Part shown: positions 13,463 to 16,399 of the stretch, one piece after another | How positions within the stretch are numbered: position 1 is the first letter of the stretch | Layout: each line of letters starts with the position of its first letter | NCBI GenBank assembly: GCA_046760155.1 | Contig: JBHIDQ010000027.1 | Coordinates: forward strand, 1 to 16,399 | Direction of reading: 5' to 3' | DNA: 16,399 nucleotides | From: JBHIDQ01 sp046760155 | GTDB lineage: Bacteria > Chloroflexota > Dehalococcoidia > Dehalococcoidales > RBG-16-60-22 | The notes under the pieces: generated by a model | The model's database searches: none | Told to the model about the DNA's origin: nothing | Seen by the model: the letters and a program-made list of their open reading frames with translations, nothing else | Position numbers and translations under genes: made by a program

Positions 13463-14557
13463 TTAGCTCCGTACTTTCTCGGCAATTAATTCGCCCATTT
13501 CCTTAGTTCCGACCTTGTTTTTGCCTTCGTCCATGATGTCGTAAGTACGATGGCCTTCTTCTAACACTTTGGTAACTGCGGTCTCGACTGCCTGTGCCTC
13601 TTTGGCCAAGCCACAGGAATATTTTAGCATCATGGCCATACTCAAGATAGTGGCAATAGGGTTAGCCATGTTCAAACCGGCACGGCGTGGGGCACTACCG
13701 TGAATGGGTTCATAAAGACCGAATATTTTAACTCCTTCTTGTGGCACTCCAGCCAGGCTAGCTGAAGGCAGCATCCCCAAAGAACCAGCCAGCATTGATG
13801 CCTCGTCGGTCAAAATGTCACCAAACGTATTCTCGGAAACGAGAACATCAAAGTGGGTGGGGTTTTGAATCAGCCGCATAGCGCAGGCATCTACCAGTAT
13901 GTGTTCCAGCTCGACGTCAGGATAATCGGCTGATACTTCTATCGCCACCTGCCGCCATAACCGGGAAGATTCAAGGACATTAGCTTTATCTACTGAAGCC
14001 AGTTTCTTATGTCGGCCTCTAGCCAATTCAAAACCAACTCTGACCACACGTGCGATCTCCTGCTCAGAGTAGAGCATGGTATCAACCCCCAGCCGTCCTT
14101 TGGCTGTCTGCCATCGCTTTTTGGGCCGACCAAAATAGAGACCACCGGTAAGTTCACGAACAAAGATGAAATCGACTCCTTCAACAATTTCTGGTTTAAG
14201 GTTGGTCGAATCAACTAGCATGGGCAGAGTTTTTACTGGGCGCAGGTTAGCGAACAAGCCTAGCTTCTTCCTTAGCGCTAGCATGCCATCTTCGGGGCGG
14301 TCTTTGGCCTGAGGGTCATCCCACTTGGGGCCACCAACCGCACCCAATAATACCGCATCACAATTCCGACTCATTTTCAGCGTCTCGGGGGGAAGGGATG
14401 CTCCTCGCTCATCAATGGCCACACCACCAATCAGCCCGTGGCGCAAATCAAAATCATGTCCGTATTTTTCGCCTACTGCCTGTAAGACCCCGACTGTCGC
14501 CTCGGTAATCTCAGGGCCGACACCATCACCGGGTAATACCACTAGGTTAAACTTCAT
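13463..14557 (-). CDS. leuB: 3-isopropylmalate dehydrogenase LeuB
   Basis: LeuB oxidises and decarboxylates (2R,3S)-3-isopropylmalate with NAD to 2-oxoisocaproate, the third step of leucine synthesis, in the cytoplasm. The 364-residue chain has all main active-site residues: Arg96, Arg106 and Arg134 for substrate binding, Tyr141, Lys191, and the metal ligands Asp223, Asp247 and Asp251 in the family signature NTFGDILTDEASML. RELTGGLYFG (134-143) is the loop typical of LeuB as opposed to isocitrate dehydrogenase. Length is normal for the family. Only one base separates it from leuD, and its AGGAGGG Shine-Dalgarno lies within the last codons of leuD, so translation is coupled. It is the last gene of the leu operon. 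Isopropylmalate and methylmalate dehydrogenases are similar, so the enzyme may also serve isoleucine synthesis through citramalate. Confidence 0.97.
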   Translation of the reverse strand: MKFNLVVLPGDGVGPEITEATVGVLQAVGEKYGHDFDLRHGLIGGVAIDERGASLPPETLKMSRNCDAVLLGAVGGPKWDDPQAKDRPEDGMLALRKKLGLFANLRPVKTLPMLVDSTNLKPEIVEGVDFIFVRELTGGLYFGRPKKRWQTAKGRLGVDTMLYSEQEIARVVRVGFELARGRHKKLASVDKANVLESSRLWRQVAIEVSADYPDVELEHILVDACAMRLIQNPTHFDVLVSENTFGDILTDEASMLAGSLGMLPSASLAGVPQEGVKIFGLYEPIHGSAPRRAGLNMANPIATILSMAMMLKYSCGLAKEAQAVETAVTKVLEEGHRTYDIMDEGKNKVGTKEMGELIAEKVRS

Positions 14558-14558
14558 T

Positions 14559-15056
14559 TTAGGCCCTCCTTGCTAATCTCTGTTTGGTATATTCAATCAG
14601 TCCACCGGCAGCAATAATTTCGGTCATAAAATCAGGATAAGGGTTGGCGGCAAAGGTCTTGCCATTGGTAAGGTTCCGTATTTCGCCGCTGGCCAGGTCA
14701 ACTTCCAGAGTATCACCGTTTTCTGTTTCATCGACTGCCTCCTCACACTCAAGTAGTGGCAAGCCGATATCTATTGAATTGCGGAAGAAGATACGAGCAA
14801 AGCTTTTGGCGATGACGCAGGAGATACCAGCCGCTTTGATTGCCATCGGGGCGTGTTCCCGTGATGAGCCACAGCCAAAGTTAGTCGTCGCCATAATGAT
14901 GTCCCCTGGTTGCACTCTCTTCAGGAAATCCTCATCGAGGTCTTCCATGCAATGTTTGGCCAATTCCGCCGCGTCATAAATATTCAGGTAACGCGCCGGG
15001 ATGATGACATCAGTATTGACATCAGCCCCGTATTTATGAACCTTACCTTTTAGCAT
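14559..15056 (-). CDS. leuD: 3-isopropylmalate dehydratase small subunit LeuD
   Basis: LeuD forms the swivelling small domain of isopropylmalate isomerase, which converts 2- to 3-isopropylmalate together with LeuC. The substrate-recognition motif GCGSSREHAP stands at 61-70, and the opening KYGADVNTDVIIPARYL matches the family. At 165 residues it belongs to the short LeuD type found in archaea, clostridia and thermophiles, clearly shorter than the enterobacterial form of about 200 residues. It lies between the alkyltransferase-like gene (32 bases upstream) and leuB (one base downstream). The short type can also act as citramalate isomerase, so a wider role is possible. Confidence 0.96.
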   Translation of the reverse strand: MLKGKVHKYGADVNTDVIIPARYLNIYDAAELAKHCMEDLDEDFLKRVQPGDIIMATTNFGCGSSREHAPMAIKAAGISCVIAKSFARIFFRNSIDIGLPLLECEEAVDETENGDTLEVDLASGEIRNLTNGKTFAANPYPDFMTEIIAAGGLIEYTKQRLARRA

Positions 15057-15088
15057 TTAAAATAGTCTCCTTATCTAAATTCTCTAGG

Positions 15089-15568
15089 TTAAATCTCCAC
15101 TAAAACCTTCTCAAAATCCTTCACTTTGGATGGTTTTTTGCCTTTGCCCGGCTCAATAGTATGCCCTTCTTCTTGCAAACGGGTAGCCTGTACCTCAATA
15201 CCTCCCGGATACTTTTCGTTGAGTTCTCCATCTGATTTCAGTGTCCGCCAGTAAGGAGTAATGTCTTTCTCTCCTTCGGCAGCGGCTTCCTCGGCAGCAC
15301 GAGCGGCAATGTGGCAAAAAATCCCGGTAGTTATGGGACAACCGATGGTGGCACCATGTTTTCGAGCCAGAATTTCCCGAATCTGATTGGTGGTAATAAG
15401 TTTACCGCGAGGCACTTTTCTCATCATTTCATCCACTTCTATAGGTGCCGGAATAACCACGGTACCGGTTCCCCATCTTTGGCTCATCTTTTCATTGATG
15501 ACCACGACTTTGGGCAGGTCTTTGCTATCGGCCAGTTTTTCCCGCCAGCTTTTACGAAACTTAGCCAT
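15089..15568 (-). CDS. Alkyltransferase-like (MGMT-fold) protein without the acceptor cysteine
   Basis: This 159-residue protein resembles the DNA-binding half of O6-methylguanine transferases. The segment VPRGKLITTNQIREIL (52-67) corresponds to the IPYGKVTTYGQIA helix-turn-helix entry. The active-site place that reads PCHR in MGMT is PYWR here (105-108), so Tyr106 replaces the methyl-accepting Cys. The following GEL and EEGH (133-136) match the tail of the fold. Alkyltransferase-like proteins bind O6-alkylguanine without removing the alkyl group and pass the lesion to nucleotide excision repair, usually with Trp in place of Cys; this may be a Tyr variant or a more distant relative. The N-terminal 45 residues are not explained by the MGMT domain. 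The gene lies inside the leu operon, 21 bases after the PPOX gene and 32 bases before leuD, an unexpected place for a DNA-lesion binder. Confidence 0.78.
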   Translation of the reverse strand: MAKFRKSWREKLADSKDLPKVVVINEKMSQRWGTGTVVIPAPIEVDEMMRKVPRGKLITTNQIREILARKHGATIGCPITTGIFCHIAARAAEEAAAEGEKDITPYWRTLKSDGELNEKYPGGIEVQATRLQEEGHTIEPGKGKKPSKVKDFEKVLVEI

Positions 15569-15589
15569 AATGCCCTCTCCAGCTAAAAA

Positions 15590-16075
15590 TTAATATCTAG
15601 ATTTCTTGGCAGTAATACTCTCAATATCAATCCTCACCACCAAAGCCAGAGCCAATTTCTCTTTGGAAAAGCTGAACTCGCCTTCAGAATATTGTTTCAT
15701 CAGCACATTTAAGCCGTGGATTTTCTCACCATCATTACCCAAAATATGAGCTCGACCAACCCCAATAACACTCCGATACTTCATTGTGAAGCCACAGGCT
15801 TGCTCACCACGCAATAGCTCCACATCACTATCTATTTCGAAACAGACTTTGTTGTTCCTCTTGATAAGTTCAATTTTACGCCCTTCCAAAGCACTGTGGA
15901 AATAAAGGGCATTTCCCTCATAGCCAAAACATACTGGAACCACATATGGCTCATCACCGTCCACCAAGCCAAGACGACATACGGTTGCTTTTTTGATTAT
16001 CTTCCCGATTTCGTTAATATCGGTAATTTCTTTGTCTTTTCGCCGCAGGTGGAATCTTGACTCCTTTTGTGTCAA
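15590..16075 (-). CDS. Pyridoxamine-5'-phosphate-oxidase-like flavoprotein
   Basis: This 161-residue protein fits the split-barrel PPOX family of FMN- or F420-binding proteins often annotated as NimA-like. The pattern ATVCRLGLVDGDEPYVVPVCFGYE (30-53) followed by LYFHSALEGRKIELI (57-71) is characteristic, and VCFEIDSD follows. The function of such proteins is rarely known; reduction of nitro or quinone compounds or flavin or heme binding are options. The reading frame begins with TTG at 16075, directly behind the leuC stop, whose TAA runs into AAGGGAAGGA. An internal AAAGGAG (codons 3-5) before the CTG at codon 10 would give a start at the LRRKDKEI segment, where I recall many relatives beginning, so the start is uncertain by nine codons. 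It is the second gene of the leu operon, 11 bases after leuC. Confidence 0.88.
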   Translation of the reverse strand: MTQKESRFHLRRKDKEITDINEIGKIIKKATVCRLGLVDGDEPYVVPVCFGYEGNALYFHSALEGRKIELIKRNNKVCFEIDSDVELLRGEQACGFTMKYRSVIGVGRAHILGNDGEKIHGLNVLMKQYSEGEFSFSKEKLALALVVRIDIESITAKKSRY

Positions 16076-16086
16076 ATATCCTTCCC

Positions 16087-16399
16087 TTATCCGGCAACTT
16101 TTTCTGGGTTACTAATCTTGCCCGCTACCGCACTGGCCGCAGCCACGGCTGGATTTGACAGATAGACTTCAGACTTGGGACTGCCCATCCGGCCAACAAA
16201 GTTGCGGTTGGTGGTAGAAATGCACCGCTCACCTCCGGCCAGAATTCCCATATGAAGACCACAGCAAGGACCACAGGTCGGTGGGCTGACGGCAACACCG
16301 GCTGCAACAAATATCTCGATAAGTCCTTCAATTAAGGCATCAAGATATACCTGTTGCGAACCGGGAATAACGATACAACGCACCCTGGGGTGTACTTTT
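16087..16399 (-). CDS. leuC: 3-isopropylmalate dehydratase large subunit LeuC, C-terminal part (cut by window edge)
   Basis: Only the last 103 residues are in the window; the gene continues past base 16399. LeuC carries the [4Fe-4S] cluster of isopropylmalate isomerase. The segment PTCGPCCG holds two of the three cluster cysteines, and ISTTNRNFVGRMG and EVYLSNPAVAAASAVAG are the highly conserved C-terminal signatures of the LeuC/aconitase family. The frame is open to the window edge, so the GTG at 16383 is not the start. The PTCGPC form and the pairing with a short LeuD suggest the archaeal-clostridial type of enzyme. Its TAA stop overlaps the Shine-Dalgarno of the following PPOX gene, consistent with one transcript running leuC to leuB. 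Confidence 0.95.
   Translation of the reverse strand, partial: KVHPRVRCIVIPGSQQVYLDALIEGLIEIFVAAGVAVSPPTCGPCCGLHMGILAGGERCISTTNRNFVGRMGSPKSEVYLSNPAVAAASAVAGKISNPEKVAG

Noticed and set aside
13442..13470. Bidirectional terminator between the VOC gene and leuB
   Set aside because: Only TAAAAA/TTTTTA can pair; a stem made of A-T pairs alone with no GC would not be stable enough to call.
1..16399. CRISPR arrays, insertion sequences, tRNA or rRNA genes, phage genes
   Set aside because: I found no regularly spaced repeats, transposase or integrase motifs, cloverleaf-like sequences or rRNA segments in either strand; almost all bases are taken up by ordinary genes.

Overview
The window reads as a bacterial chromosome segment of moderate GC content, densely packed with genes. 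Shine-Dalgarno sites of the GGAGG type precede most starts and TTG starts occur repeatedly. The mix of genes (acetoacetyl-CoA synthetase, a lone TPP enzyme, a leuC-leuD-leuB cluster with a short archaeal-type LeuD, a methanogen-type thymidylate synthase, several conserved unknowns) suggests an anaerobic sediment bacterium. Chloroflexota of the Dehalococcoidia type are my best guess. That placement rests on family-level resemblance only; there is no rRNA or other marker gene to fix it. I see no mobile element, tRNA, rRNA or CRISPR array.

Layout. (1) 1-2435, plus strand: a class I aminotransferase and a D-threonine aldolase/D-serine dehydratase-like PLP protein, probably co-transcribed from a promoter left of the window. 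(2) 2447-4411, minus strand: acetoacetyl-CoA synthetase, convergent with the pair and divergent from (3) 4707-6341, plus strand: an acetolactate-synthase-like TPP enzyme with a TTG start. The 295-base gap between (2) and (3) carries candidate promoters in both directions. (4) 6373-8385, minus strand: an Ada-N/O6-alkylguanine transferase fusion lacking the AraC part, and a probable lipoprotein with a gluzincin-like but altered zinc motif. (5) 8536-12165, minus strand: a tightly spaced four-gene unit of two unknown proteins, a cytoplasmic gamma-glutamyltransferase-family protein and a ThyA-superfamily protein of the methanogen type. (6) 12292-13441, plus strand: a SagB-like nitroreductase and a VOC (methylmalonyl-CoA-epimerase-like) protein, each with a recognisable promoter. 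(7) 13463-16399, minus strand: a leucine operon, leuC (cut by the window edge), a PPOX-family flavoprotein, an alkyltransferase-like protein, leuD and leuB.

How the genes may work together. LeuC, LeuD and LeuB catalyse consecutive steps of leucine synthesis. The left half looks like amino-acid and short-chain acid metabolism: transamination, PLP chemistry on beta-hydroxy or D-amino acids, acetoacetate activation, 2-keto acid decarboxylation or ligation. No single pathway can be read from it. The items most worth a second look are the methanogen-type thymidylate synthase and its unknown operon partners, the EExxH lipoprotein, the D-threonine-aldolase homologue without its usual metal pair, and the Cys-less alkyltransferase-like protein inside the leu operon.
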